From Nitrospirota bacterium (GTDB lineage Bacteria > Nitrospirota > Thermodesulfovibrionia > Thermodesulfovibrionales > JdFR-88), in the NCBI GenBank assembly GCA_021789555.1, contig JAJYJK010000005.1:1-64000 (forward strand): DNA of 64,000 nt, in the 5' to 3' direction. The notes below the pieces were generated by a model. That model saw nothing but the letters and a program-made list of their open reading frames with translations. It had not been told where the DNA came from and searched no databases. Shown one piece after another: positions 16,651 through 25,377 of the stretch; within the stretch, counting starts at the first letter, position 1; the number at the start of each line of letters is the position of its first letter. A program made the translations under genes and the position numbers.

Positions 16651-18216
16651 TCAGTCGTTTTTCCTTAATGTTATATGGTCTTGCCAGCCGGCGCTCTTCC
16701 GGGGATAATCCGAGCGGAAGTGCGCCCCCACGCTGTTTTGCCTCGACAGGGCGGCATCCGTGATGAGGCCGGCCACCTGGATCATGTTTTTAAGCTCGAG
16801 CTCTCTTCTTGTGAGAAAGGACTTTTCGGTAATGTAGCCCCACTGCTCTATCTTTCTTTTTGCCTCAAGGAGCGTCTGCTCATTTCTTATGATGCCCACC
16901 TCCTGCCACATGAGCCTCCTGATATCTCCCCTTATCTCATCATGGGCCGGTATTGACTGCGGGGGAACGGGCTCGAAGGAGAGGGCCAACTGTTCTTTTG
17001 ACAGCCCGGTTGCCTCGGCGGCGGCCGTCTGCCCTGCCCGTCTGCCGTACACAAGGCCTTCCAGGAGGCTGTTGCTCGCCAGCCTGTTTGCCCCGTGCAC
17101 GCCGGTGCAGGCCGTCTCCCCGGCGGCGAAGAGCCCCCTGAGGTTCGTGCGCCCGAGGATATCGGTCTTCACACCGCCCATCATGTAATGGGCCGCGGGG
17201 CAGACCGGTATGGGTTCGCGCGTAATGTCCAGGCCGTATGTGAGGCAGGTCGAATACACGCGCGGGAAGCGCCTTTTCACGAAATCCCCGCCCATGCGCC
17301 CGAGGTCCAGATAAACGTGGTCGGAGCCCGTCCGCTCCATCTCCTTGAGTATCGCCCTTGAGACGGCGTCCCTCGGGGCAAGCTCCATCTCGCTGTGATA
17401 CCGGTCCATGAAACGCTCGCGCCTTGCATTGAGGAGCCTGCCGCCTTCGCCCCGGAGCGCCTCCGTCAGGAGGAAGTGGGGCGCCGAGGGCAAAAACAGG
17501 CTTGTCGGATGAAACTGGACGAATTCCATGTCCTCCAGCGCCGCCCCCGCCCGGTACGCAAGGGCCATGCCGTCTCCGGTGGCCACCTGCGGGTTTGTCG
17601 TAATCGAATAGACCTGGCCGGCCCCCCCGGTCGCAAGGACCGTTGCCCTCGCCAGGAGCGCGGCAGGCCTCCTTTCGCTGACCGTAAGGGCCCCCAGGCA
17701 GGCGCCGTCCCGCACGATCAGTTCCATGGCGAGCGTAAAGGGCAGCCGCCTTATGCCATGTATGGCCTTTACCTTGTTTATGAGCACCCGTTCAAGCTCC
17801 TTGCCGGTCGAATCCCCCCCCGCGTGCAGGATCCTCTTCCGAGAGTGCGCGGCCTCCAGTCCGAACGCCAGCCTGGTGCCGTCCCTGTCGAATTCCGCCC
17901 CCCAGGAGATAAGCTCCATTATGCGTTCGGGGCCTTCCTCCACGAGCACGCGCACGGCCTCTTCCCTGCAGAGCCCGTCGCCAGCCTTCAGCGTGTCCTC
18001 ATAATGTATGCCGACCTCGTCCTCATCGCTTAAGGCGACCGCGATGCCGCCCTGGGCATACTCGGTGCTGCTTTCGCTGGGCACGTCCTTGGTGATGACG
18101 GTGACCTTGCCGTGATTTGAAAGCTCGATGGCCGCCCTCAGGCCGGCGACCCCGCTTCCTATGACCAGAAAATCGGTGGTTTCCTTCTTCACATTGGGCG
18201 TCTTCACATCGGGCAT
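16651..18216 (-). CDS. nadB: L-aspartate oxidase
   Basis: 521 aa. It oxidises L-aspartate to iminoaspartate, the first step of de novo NAD synthesis, using FAD. The N-terminal Rossmann motif is VIGSGVAGLRAAIEL, followed by STEYAQGGIAVAL. The capping-domain region RDAVSRAI and the flavin-binding C-part GLFAAGETACTGVHGANRLASNSLLEGLVYG are typical. The start has a GGGGGAG site and overlaps the acetolactate synthase gene by 13 bp, so it is the last gene of the operon. nadA and nadC are not in the window. Confidence 0.97.
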   Translation of the reverse strand: MPDVKTPNVKKETTDFLVIGSGVAGLRAAIELSNHGKVTVITKDVPSESSTEYAQGGIAVALSDEDEVGIHYEDTLKAGDGLCREEAVRVLVEEGPERIMELISWGAEFDRDGTRLAFGLEAAHSRKRILHAGGDSTGKELERVLINKVKAIHGIRRLPFTLAMELIVRDGACLGALTVSERRPAALLARATVLATGGAGQVYSITTNPQVATGDGMALAYRAGAALEDMEFVQFHPTSLFLPSAPHFLLTEALRGEGGRLLNARRERFMDRYHSEMELAPRDAVSRAILKEMERTGSDHVYLDLGRMGGDFVKRRFPRVYSTCLTYGLDITREPIPVCPAAHYMMGGVKTDILGRTNLRGLFAAGETACTGVHGANRLASNSLLEGLVYGRRAGQTAAAEATGLSKEQLALSFEPVPPQSIPAHDEIRGDIRRLMWQEVGIIRNEQTLLEAKRKIEQWGYITEKSFLTRRELELKNMIQVAGLITDAALSRQNSVGAHFRSDYPRKSAGWQDHITLRKND

Positions 18217-19850
18217 ATGATCTCCCCCAGCCTGTCCGTGAGCTTCAGGTTTTCATTATAATCCACGGGGCAGTCTATCACCGAGACGCCTTTGGAATTC
18301 AGCGCGCTTTTTAGTATGGAGCCCAACTCGTCTTCTTTCTCCACCCTAAAACCCTTCGCGCCGAAGGATTCCGCCAGCCGCACGAAATCCGGGTTGCCGA
18401 ATGTGGTGAAAAACTCCTCGCCATATTTCAGTCTCTGCTTCCAGCCTATGAGGCCGTAGCCGCCGTCATTCCAGATGAGCACGGTAAACGAGAGCGAGAG
18501 TCTTTGCGCGGTTTCGATGTCCGGCAATGACATCAGGAACCCCCCGTCGCCCACGGCGGCAATCACCTTGCGCTCCGGGCAGAGCAGTTTCGCCGAAATG
18601 GCCGACGGGATGGCGAACCCCATCGAGGACAGCCCGTTTGAGATGAGCACGGTGCCGGGGCTCATCGCCTCGTAGAAGCGCGCTATCCAGAACTTGTGCG
18701 CGCCCACGTCGCTTATAAGGACATCTTTTCCGCCCAGGGCCGCGCGCATCTCCCTTATGATCCTAAGCGGTTTCAGCGGATAGCCGCGGGTCTCCGGGCG
18801 GACCGCCTTTTTCTCCATCTCCTTCAGGCGCGTGAAGTAAGGGCGCTCTTTTTCAGTCTTCTCCGACCTTTTCCTGAGAAGACTCCTCAGGGTGTGTTTT
18901 ATGTCTCCGACAAGCTCGAAGCTCTGGTATGCGACATCTGTTTCCGCCGGTGTTGCGCCGATATGGATGAAGGATTTTCTCTTTCCGGGCGCAAGCGGAT
19001 TTTGCCTCCAGTAGCGGGGGGAAAACTCCACCGGATCGTAGCCGATGGTGATTATGAGGTCCGCCCGCTCCAGGCCGCACGATATATAGTCCCTCTGCTG
19101 AAGGCCGACCGTGGAGAGGTAAAACTCATTATCGGCCGGCACCGCCCCCATGGCCATGAAGGTGGTGGCGACCGGGATGCCGAACCTCCTGATGAATTTT
19201 AAAAGCTCCTTGGATGCCCCGGCCCTTATGACGCCGCCGCCGGCGATGGCAATCGGGCTGGCGGCCGTCCGGAGCATTGAAATGGCGGTCGCTATCGCCT
19301 CTTCCGGGGGCTCGGGATACGGGATCGGGGAGGGGGCCATCGGCTGCCCTTCGGCTTCAATGCCCGCCACGTCCTCCGGCAGTTCGAGGTGGGTGGGACC
19401 GGGTTTTTCGGTCTGGGCCACCCGGAAGGCCTTTCTCACGATCTCGGGTATGTTTTTGCCCCTGATGCTCGCGCCCCATTTGGTGACGGGCTTGTACATT
19501 GAAAAGATGTCCACGTACTGGTGCGCCTCCTTGAACGTCTCGGAGAGGTTTTTCTGCGCCGTGACGGCCACAAGCGGGGCGAAGTCCAGAAAGGCGTCGG
19601 CCACGCCCGGCAGCATGTTTATGGCCCCCGGCCCCAGGGTCGAAACGCAGACGCCGGGCCTCCCGGAGAGCCTTCCCCACGCGGCCGCCATGAAGGAGGC
19701 GCCGCGTTCGTCCCTCGTAAGGACGAACGCGAGTTTTCGCGATTTTTTTATCGCGTGCAGGAACTCTATGTTCTCCTCGCCCGGAAGGCCGAAGACATAG
19801 CTTGTCCCCTCGCCCTCCAGACACTCCACAAGCAGTTCGCAGACGTTCAT
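18204..19850 (-). CDS. Acetolactate synthase, catabolic (AlsS)-like large subunit
   Basis: 548 aa, ThDP-dependent. The N-terminal domain has YVFGLPGEENIEFL and the catalytic Glu region TRDERGASFMAAAWG. The cofactor motif GDGGFLMSLPDIETAQ...WNDGGYGLI lies at about residues 435-470. It condenses two pyruvates to acetolactate. No ilvN-like regulatory subunit follows, and the C-terminus (CPVDYNENLKL) resembles AlsS-type catabolic enzymes rather than IlvB. It shares an operon with yrfG and nadB, overlapping both neighbours, which gives no obvious pathway. A different 2-oxoacid reaction is possible. Confidence 0.8.
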   Translation of the reverse strand: MNVCELLVECLEGEGTSYVFGLPGEENIEFLHAIKKSRKLAFVLTRDERGASFMAAAWGRLSGRPGVCVSTLGPGAINMLPGVADAFLDFAPLVAVTAQKNLSETFKEAHQYVDIFSMYKPVTKWGASIRGKNIPEIVRKAFRVAQTEKPGPTHLELPEDVAGIEAEGQPMAPSPIPYPEPPEEAIATAISMLRTAASPIAIAGGGVIRAGASKELLKFIRRFGIPVATTFMAMGAVPADNEFYLSTVGLQQRDYISCGLERADLIITIGYDPVEFSPRYWRQNPLAPGKRKSFIHIGATPAETDVAYQSFELVGDIKHTLRSLLRKRSEKTEKERPYFTRLKEMEKKAVRPETRGYPLKPLRIIREMRAALGGKDVLISDVGAHKFWIARFYEAMSPGTVLISNGLSSMGFAIPSAISAKLLCPERKVIAAVGDGGFLMSLPDIETAQRLSLSFTVLIWNDGGYGLIGWKQRLKYGEEFFTTFGNPDFVRLAESFGAKGFRVEKEDELGSILKSALNSKGVSVIDCPVDYNENLKLTDRLGEIICPM

Positions 19851-20530
19851 TCCAGAAACTCCCCGAAATCCCTAATCGTGGGGAAAAGACCTGAGTTTTT
19901 CTTCGCCCTCCCGGCAAGCTCCTTCGAGGCAGGTTTTTCCTTCAGGAGGAGGTATCTTATCCCGTACTCTTTCGCCGTCTTCAGGATGGCCTCCGTATCG
20001 TCGATAAACAGGGTCCTCTGTCTGCTGCCGCCAAATCCGATGAGGGAGCCGGTCTTTTCCCAGAACCTTATGTCCTCCTTGGGATGGCCGATCTCATATG
20101 AAGTCACGATATGGTCGAAATATCCCCTGATCCCCGTTTGGCTGAATTTTATCTCAATCGCCTTGTAGTGGGCGTTTGTGAGCAGACAGACCTTCTTGCC
20201 CTTTGCCCGCATGAGGGCCAGGAACTCGCGTACGTGGGGGTGCACCTCTATCATGTGTCTTATCTGCTCCTTCAGGGCCGGGATGTCCAGCCCCAGCTCG
20301 GCGGACCAGAAATCGAGGTCGGTCCAGTTCAAGGTGGCCTCGTGGAGCCTGTATCTTTCGAGAAGGTCCTCCTTCGCCCGCCCGAAGGTGATATTGTGCG
20401 CCTCGGCGTATTTTTCAGGCACCAGGTGCTCCCAGAAATAATCGTCGAAATACTTGTCCAGGAGCGTGCCGTCCAGGTCCAGGAGGACGAAATCCATATC
20501 GTCGAACGGGGGCAACGGGGGCTTTTTCAT
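19847..20530 (-). CDS. yrfG: HAD-type GMP/IMP nucleotidase, YrfG-like
   Basis: 227 aa. HAD motif I is LLDLDGTLLD (about residues 16-25), motif II LLTNA, motif III Lys in HPKEDIRFW, and motif IV TLFIDDTEAIL. Stretches such as DYFWEHLVPE, TLNWTDLDFWS and LGLDI match E. coli YrfG closely in order and spacing, supporting the specific call of a nucleotidase acting on GMP/IMP. It starts 2 bp after the dehydrogenase stop and overlaps the acetolactate synthase start by 4 bp. Confidence 0.85.
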   Translation of the reverse strand: MKKPPLPPFDDMDFVLLDLDGTLLDKYFDDYFWEHLVPEKYAEAHNITFGRAKEDLLERYRLHEATLNWTDLDFWSAELGLDIPALKEQIRHMIEVHPHVREFLALMRAKGKKVCLLTNAHYKAIEIKFSQTGIRGYFDHIVTSYEIGHPKEDIRFWEKTGSLIGFGGSRQRTLFIDDTEAILKTAKEYGIRYLLLKEKPASKELAGRAKKNSGLFPTIRDFGEFLE

Positions 20531-20532
20531 TT

Positions 20533-21561
20533 TTATGGGACGAGTACTATCTTTCCGAAATGCGCGCTTTTTTCCATCTTCCCGTGCGCCCTGGCCGCCT
20601 CTTCAAGCGGCAGGACCTCATCGATGACCGGTTTTAGTTTTCCGCGGGCCACGAGATCACAGACCGTCAGAAGCTCGCGCCTCGCGCCCAGGAACGATCC
20701 CTTTATGTCTATCTGGCGGGAGAAGAGGCCCCTAAGATCGAAAGTGACCTCCGGGCCGGTCGTCGCGCCGCAGGTGACGAGCCTGCCGCCTTTCTTCAGC
20801 GAGGACAGGGAACTTGCGAAGGTGGCCGGCCCCACGTGCTCGAAGACCACCTCCACCCCCTGCCCGGCGGTAATCTCCATCACCCTCCGCCCGATGTCTT
20901 CCTTCCTGTGGTCTATGACGTGGTCCGCGCCAAGTCCGATGAGCCGGGAGGTCTTTTCGGCCCCGCCGCCGGTCGCTATGACCGTCGAGCCGAAGAGTTT
21001 CGCAATCTGCACGGCGGCCACCCCGATGCCGCTGCCCCCGGCTATTATCAGTACGGTCTCGCCGGCCTTCAGGGCCGCCCTGCTTGAAAGCATGTGCCAG
21101 GCCGTAAGAAAGGTCAGCGGAAAGGCCGCCCCTTCCTCGAAGCTCACATGCGGCAAAAGCGGGACAAGATTGTCCGCGCTCACCCTGGCGAACTCCGCAT
21201 ACCCGCCCCAGCAAGACGCGCCTATTATGCCCATCCGGCGGCAGAGATTATTGTTCCCCTCCAGGCAGTAATCGCATTTCAGGCACCTGATGCCGGGGTC
21301 CGCCACAATACGGTCGCCCGGCTTGAAATCCTTCACGTCGGGGGCGACCTCAAAGACCTCGCCGGAGAAATCGCAGCCCAGGATGTGTGGATATTTGGTG
21401 CCGTAGGCGGCAAGGCCGGACCTTATCCATAGGTCCAGGTGGTTTACGGAGACCGCCTTTACCCGGACCAGCACCTCGCCGCGGTGCGGGACGGGCCGCT
21501 CGATCTGCTCGTATCTGAGCGCCTCCGGGCCGCCCGGCCCCCTGAGGACTATCGCGTTCAT
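20533..21561 (-). CDS. Zinc-lobe medium-chain dehydrogenase/quinone reductase family
   Basis: 342 aa. An N-terminal GroES-like domain contains the structural-zinc lobe CLKCDYCLEGNNNLC (about residues 95-110). The catalytic-zinc Cys of true alcohol dehydrogenases is replaced (SVNHLDLW instead of C-G-x-D). The Rossmann domain has GGSGIGVAAVQIAKLFG. This combination fits NAD(P)H:quinone oxidoreductase-like MDRs. The substrate is unknown. It is the first gene of the operon with yrfG, the acetolactate synthase and nadB, and has a GGAGGGC ribosome site. Confidence 0.8.
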   Translation of the reverse strand: MNAIVLRGPGGPEALRYEQIERPVPHRGEVLVRVKAVSVNHLDLWIRSGLAAYGTKYPHILGCDFSGEVFEVAPDVKDFKPGDRIVADPGIRCLKCDYCLEGNNNLCRRMGIIGASCWGGYAEFARVSADNLVPLLPHVSFEEGAAFPLTFLTAWHMLSSRAALKAGETVLIIAGGSGIGVAAVQIAKLFGSTVIATGGGAEKTSRLIGLGADHVIDHRKEDIGRRVMEITAGQGVEVVFEHVGPATFASSLSSLKKGGRLVTCGATTGPEVTFDLRGLFSRQIDIKGSFLGARRELLTVCDLVARGKLKPVIDEVLPLEEAARAHGKMEKSAHFGKIVLVP

Positions 21562-21589
21562 TTAAAGACGCCCTCCTTTAAAGATTCTA

Positions 21590-21684
21590 CACCCTCACCC
21601 AACCCTCTCCCTTAAAGGGAGAGGGTTTTACTAAAAGGCATTTTGTAAATCCCCTCCCAGAGGGAAGGGGATTAGGGGAGGATG
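21590..21684. repeat. Palindromic intergenic repeat, family A (copy 1)
   Basis: Two hairpins in series: ACCCTCTCCCTT/AAGGGAGAGGGT around TA, and AATCCCCTCCC...GAAGGGGATTAGGGGAGG. Related sequences occur at six more intergenic sites in this window. It probably also acts as an mRNA-end structure between hisB and the dehydrogenase gene. Confidence 0.75.
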
Positions 21685-21701
21685 ATTTTCTTTCTCATCC
21701 T

Positions 21702-22343
21702 CTATATCCTGCCCTTTGTGGAGGGGGGTTCTTTTTTCGCCCTGGGCTCGACAGAGACGGCATCCATCAGGGCCCTGCCGAGGGCCTTGAAGACGGCCTC
21801 AATCATGTGGTGCAGGTTTCTGCCGTAAGGCACCTGGACATGGAGCGTCACCCCCGCGTTCGCGGCAAAGGCAAGCAGAAAATCCTCGACCAGGCCCGCG
21901 TCAAAATCCTTTATTTTCCCCCTTGCCGGGTAAGAGACCTTGTAGTGCAGGTATGGCCTTCCGCTTATGTCGAGGCTCACCTGGGCGATGCTCTCGTCCA
22001 TAGGCACCGAGGCAAACCCGTACCTCCTGATGCCTTCCATCCCGCCCAGGGCCTCTTTCACCGCCTTCCCAAGCACTATGCCCACGTCCTCCACCGTGTG
22101 GTGATAGTCCACCTCCACGTCCCCTTTCGCCCTGAGTCTCATGTCCATGAGGCCGTGCCTGCACATGAGGCCCAGCATATGGTCGAAAAAAGGCATGCCG
22201 GTCTTCACCCGGTAGTCGCCCCTGCCCTCCAGGTCCAGTTCCAGGGATATCTGCGTCTCCTTTGTCTTTCTCCCGAGTGCGGCCTTTCGCATGCGGCCCG
22301 CCTTTGGCCCCTTTTTGCCTGGAACGGCGTTGTCTTTTTTCAT
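21702..22343 (-). CDS. hisB: Imidazoleglycerol-phosphate dehydratase
   Basis: 213 aa, monofunctional (no HisN phosphatase domain). It catalyses the sixth step of histidine synthesis. Metal-binding and family motifs are FFDHMLGLMCRHG, VDYHHTVEDVGIVLG (about residues 75-95) and the C-terminal LHVQVPYGRNLHHMIEAVFKALGRAL. An N-terminal basic extension of about 25 residues precedes RKTKETQI. It lies 31 bp downstream of hisC on the same strand. The rest of the his operon is not in the window. Confidence 0.97.
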   Translation of the reverse strand: MKKDNAVPGKKGPKAGRMRKAALGRKTKETQISLELDLEGRGDYRVKTGMPFFDHMLGLMCRHGLMDMRLRAKGDVEVDYHHTVEDVGIVLGKAVKEALGGMEGIRRYGFASVPMDESIAQVSLDISGRPYLHYKVSYPARGKIKDFDAGLVEDFLLAFAANAGVTLHVQVPYGRNLHHMIEAVFKALGRALMDAVSVEPRAKKEPPSTKGRI

Positions 22344-22374
22344 CGGTCCAGTGCCCGGGGGGAAAATATCTTTT

Positions 22375-23484
22375 TCATCGACCCGCCATTATCTTTTTCA
22401 TAGATGCGATAAATACGCTGTTTTCCTTCCTCGTGCCTATGGTGACTCTCAGGCAGCCGTCCATCGCCGGGCTGAGATTTCTCAAAAGGACCCCGTCTTT
22501 TAACGCAAAGCTGAAAACCCTTTCGGGATCGAGTGAAACCCTGAACAATATGAAATTGGCGTCGGAGGGGTAGGGGGAAACGCCTTCCATCCTGGAGAGG
22601 GCGCCGAGAACCCTTTTTCTTTCGGAGACCACCTTCCTGATGCCGTTTTCGAGACGCCGGGGGTTTCGCAGGGCGTCGGCCGCGATGGCCTGCGAATACG
22701 AATTCACGTTGAAGGGGAGCCTCACCTTGTTTACCTCGGTTATCAGTTCCGGACGGGCGACGAGGAACCCCACCCTGAGCGCGGCAAACCCGATCTTCGA
22801 CATCGTCATGAGGACGGCCAGGTTCTCATACCTGCCCAGATGGCGCAGGAAACTTTTCTCCCTGGAAAATGGCTGATATGCCTCGTCCACAACCACTATC
22901 CGCCCTGTCTTGTCGATTATCCTCAGGATTTTTTCTTCCGAGAAACTGTTTCCGGTGGGGTTGTTGGGCCTGCTTATGAAGGCGATGCCGGCCTTTCCGG
23001 CCCTGAGTTGCCGTATCATCCGGGCGTCGTCTATGTCGAAGTCCGCGGCGAGCGGCACGCCGGTGGATTCCATCCCGAGGGCCTGGGCGATCTTGCCGTA
23101 CATGGAGAACGTGGGGGTGGGGTAGACCACCGGGCCGCCGAATGTGCATATCAGGTTATATATGAGTTCGTCGGAGCCGTTGCCGTGGAGCACCCGGTCT
23201 ATTGAACGCATCCGGGCGGGGAGCATCCATTTTGCGAATGCCCGCCTCAGATCGACGGCCAGGGGGTCGGGGTAGCGGTTGGTCTCTATCGCCCTCAGGA
23301 GCCGGGGGCCTGCGGGCCTCGCATACGGGCTTTCGTTCGCGTCGAGTTTTACCAGGCAGGGAATCTCTTTCGCGTCATAGGGCGTCAGGGCGCGGACATT
23401 GGGCCTCACGAGTCTGCCGATGGATGAGGGTCCGCCGATGGATGAGGACCCTTTTGTTCCTGCATACATCTTATTATTGCCCAC
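22375..23484 (-). CDS. hisC: Histidinol-phosphate aminotransferase
   Basis: 369 aa, PLP-dependent fold type I. It converts imidazole acetol phosphate to histidinol phosphate. Family marks are LDANESPYARP, GNGSDELIYNL, FISRPNNPTGN, VVDEAYQPF and the PLP Lys in TMSKIGFAALRVGFLV. The GTG start has an AAGGAGG site 11 nt upstream. The N-terminal 25 residues before LVRPNVRALTPYD are unusual and include a small in-frame duplication (SSSIGG/SSIG). It is followed closely by hisB. Confidence 0.95.
   Translation of the reverse strand: MGNNKMYAGTKGSSSIGGPSSIGRLVRPNVRALTPYDAKEIPCLVKLDANESPYARPAGPRLLRAIETNRYPDPLAVDLRRAFAKWMLPARMRSIDRVLHGNGSDELIYNLICTFGGPVVYPTPTFSMYGKIAQALGMESTGVPLAADFDIDDARMIRQLRAGKAGIAFISRPNNPTGNSFSEEKILRIIDKTGRIVVVDEAYQPFSREKSFLRHLGRYENLAVLMTMSKIGFAALRVGFLVARPELITEVNKVRLPFNVNSYSQAIAADALRNPRRLENGIRKVVSERKRVLGALSRMEGVSPYPSDANFILFRVSLDPERVFSFALKDGVLLRNLSPAMDGCLRVTIGTRKENSVFIASMKKIMAGR
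23416..23451. repeat. Short tandem duplication inside hisC
   Basis: CCGATGGATGAGG followed by a variant base pair and CC occurs twice in tandem with an 18-bp period, producing the duplicated Ser-Ser-Ile-Gly peptide near the HisC N-terminus. The period is a multiple of three, so the frame is kept. Confidence 0.7.
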
Positions 23485-23498
23485 CGCCCGGAAGACCT

Positions 23499-23572
23499 CC
23501 TTGCATCAGATTCCCTGCGGGGCAAAAATAAAAACTTTTTTTTACCCGCGGGGAAGATAAAGTGAATTATAA
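23499..23572. repeat. Dispersed repeat, family B (copy 1)
   Basis: CCTTGCATCAGATTCCC and GCGGGGAAGAT flank a variable A/T-rich middle, forming an imperfect hairpin around CCCTGCGGGG/CCCGCGGGG. The same two flanks recur near 63922-63973 in the same order. It sits between hisC and the TPR gene, and the hisC ribosome site lies in its left end. Confidence 0.65.
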
Positions 23573-23604
23573 CATGAGGACGCGCTAATTTCCCTCGTGG
23601 TGAG

Positions 23605-23634
23605 TTGCCCGTTTTTCCGCTTTTATGCGATAAT
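23605..23634 (+). promoter_or_regulatory. Promoter of the TPR/ispE operon
   Basis: TTGCCC (23605-23610) and GATAAT (23629-23634, preceded by TGC) are 18 bp apart. Only 6 nt separate the -10 from the ATG at 23641, implying a leaderless transcript. Confidence 0.6.
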
Positions 23635-23640
23635 CCAAAG

Positions 23641-25371
23641 ATGAGAAGATTTTTGTTTTTGCCGCTCTGCGCTCTCCTTGTTGCAGCTTTAAGCATTCCG
23701 GCCTACGGCGCGTCCGTGAGGCCGGCAAATGATGGCCCGGCCGGCGCTGGGTCTGGTCTCAACAAGGCCCAGGCGGCCGCGGGCGCTGCGGACTACGAAT
23801 TCATTCTGGGCTATGGGGCCGAGATGGCCGGCAAGTGGGAAAGCGCCCTCGGCCATTACCGGCAGGCCCTGAAATCGGATCCGTCCTCCTCCCGGATAAG
23901 GCTCCAGATGGGCGCCATCCTCCTGAAGATGGGCAAAATGGATGAGGCCGTGAGCATTGTCAGCGAGGCCGCCAGGCTCAGGCCGGACGACCTGCAGGCC
24001 CTCCTCCTGCTGGGGGAGCTTTATAACAGCCAGGGCGAGAAGGACAAGGCCCTGGCGGTCTACGAGAAGATACTGAAGATCGATCCCGGCAACAGGGACG
24101 CCATGCTCCTTTTGGGCGTCCTTTATGCCTCGAAGGGCGATTATGAAAAGGGCAGGAAGGAGCTCGAGGGGCTCCTCGCCAAAAACAAAAACGACGTCAT
24201 GGCCAATTACTACCTTGGGCTCATATACTTCGACCAGAAGGACTATGACAAGGCGGCCGCAAGCCTTGAGCGGGTAGTCCGGCAGAAGCCGGATTCCGAA
24301 AACGCAAACTTCTACCTTGGCATAATGAGCGAGATGAAAGGGGACATCAAGGCCGCAAGCGGGTATTACCAGGCCGCCGTCCGCGCCAACCCGCATAACA
24401 TGGGGGCCAGGGAGAGGCTCGGGCAGCTCTACATCCGCAGCAGGCAGAAGGACAAGGCCATCCAGGAGTACGAAAAGGTAAAGGCGTTCGACCCCGGCAA
24501 TGCCGACGTCCACAAGAGGCTGGCGGTGCTCTATATCGAGGACGGGAAGTTCGACAAGGCCGTCGAGGAGCTGAGGATAATACTGGCGAAAAACCCGGAC
24601 GACTACCGCGCGAGGTATTATCTTGCCTACGCGCTGGAGGAGCTTAAAAGGCCCCAGGAGGCCGCAGACGAGCTTCAGAAGATACTGCGGAAGGAACCAG
24701 GCAACACCCAGGCCCTGCTTTTTATGGGCGGCGTGCTGACGGATCTCGGGCATCGCGGGCAGGCCGTCTCCATTTACGAGAAACTCCTCGCCCTGGACAA
24801 AAGCAAGCCCGACGTGTTTATCTTCCTCGGTTCCCTTTACCTGGACCTGAAGGACTATGACAAGGCCGAGACTCTGCTTGCCGACGGCGCAAACAGGTTC
24901 CCTAATGACGACGAGATGCATTTCTACCTGGCCATGGCCTGTGAGAAGGCCGGCAAGTTCGACGACATGGTGGCCCAGTTGAAGCGCGCAATCGAGATAA
25001 ACCCCTCCCACGCGGACGCCCTTAACTACCTGGGCTACAGCTACGCCGAAAAGGGCATAAAACTCGATGAGGCCCTGAAATTCATCGAAAGGGCGGTGAA
25101 ACTGAAACCCCGCAGCGGCTATATAGTCGACAGCCTCGGATGGGTCTATTACAAAATGGGCAGGTTCAACGACGCGCTTACCGAGCTTACCCGCGCCGTC
25201 GGCCTCATAAAGGACGACCCAGTCATACTCGAGCACTTGGGCGACGTCTACAAATCGCTTGACAGGCGCGAAGACGCAATCAGCGCCTGGAAGCAGTCCA
25301 TCGCGTTCGGCTCCGGGGAAAAGGGCCTCAGGGCGAGGGTGGAAAAAAAGATAAAAGATATCGAGAAATAG
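23641..25371 (+). CDS. Exported tetratricopeptide-repeat protein
   Basis: 576 aa from the ATG that opens a signal peptide (MRRFLFLPLCALLVAALSIPAYG); the track start is an upstream TTG without support. From about residue 45 to the end run roughly fourteen TPR units (for example ALAVYEKILKIDPGNRDAMLLLG and KAAASLERVVRQKPDSENANFYLG). TPR superhelices serve as protein-docking scaffolds in the periplasm or attached to the outer membrane. It lies 6 bp upstream of ispE and shares its transcript. The partner is not shown by the sequence. Confidence 0.9.
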   Translation: MRRFLFLPLCALLVAALSIPAYGASVRPANDGPAGAGSGLNKAQAAAGAADYEFILGYGAEMAGKWESALGHYRQALKSDPSSSRIRLQMGAILLKMGKMDEAVSIVSEAARLRPDDLQALLLLGELYNSQGEKDKALAVYEKILKIDPGNRDAMLLLGVLYASKGDYEKGRKELEGLLAKNKNDVMANYYLGLIYFDQKDYDKAAASLERVVRQKPDSENANFYLGIMSEMKGDIKAASGYYQAAVRANPHNMGARERLGQLYIRSRQKDKAIQEYEKVKAFDPGNADVHKRLAVLYIEDGKFDKAVEELRIILAKNPDDYRARYYLAYALEELKRPQEAADELQKILRKEPGNTQALLFMGGVLTDLGHRGQAVSIYEKLLALDKSKPDVFIFLGSLYLDLKDYDKAETLLADGANRFPNDDEMHFYLAMACEKAGKFDDMVAQLKRAIEINPSHADALNYLGYSYAEKGIKLDEALKFIERAVKLKPRSGYIVDSLGWVYYKMGRFNDALTELTRAVGLIKDDPVILEHLGDVYKSLDRREDAISAWKQSIAFGSGEKGLRARVEKKIKDIEK

Positions 25372-25377
25372 CGCGGG

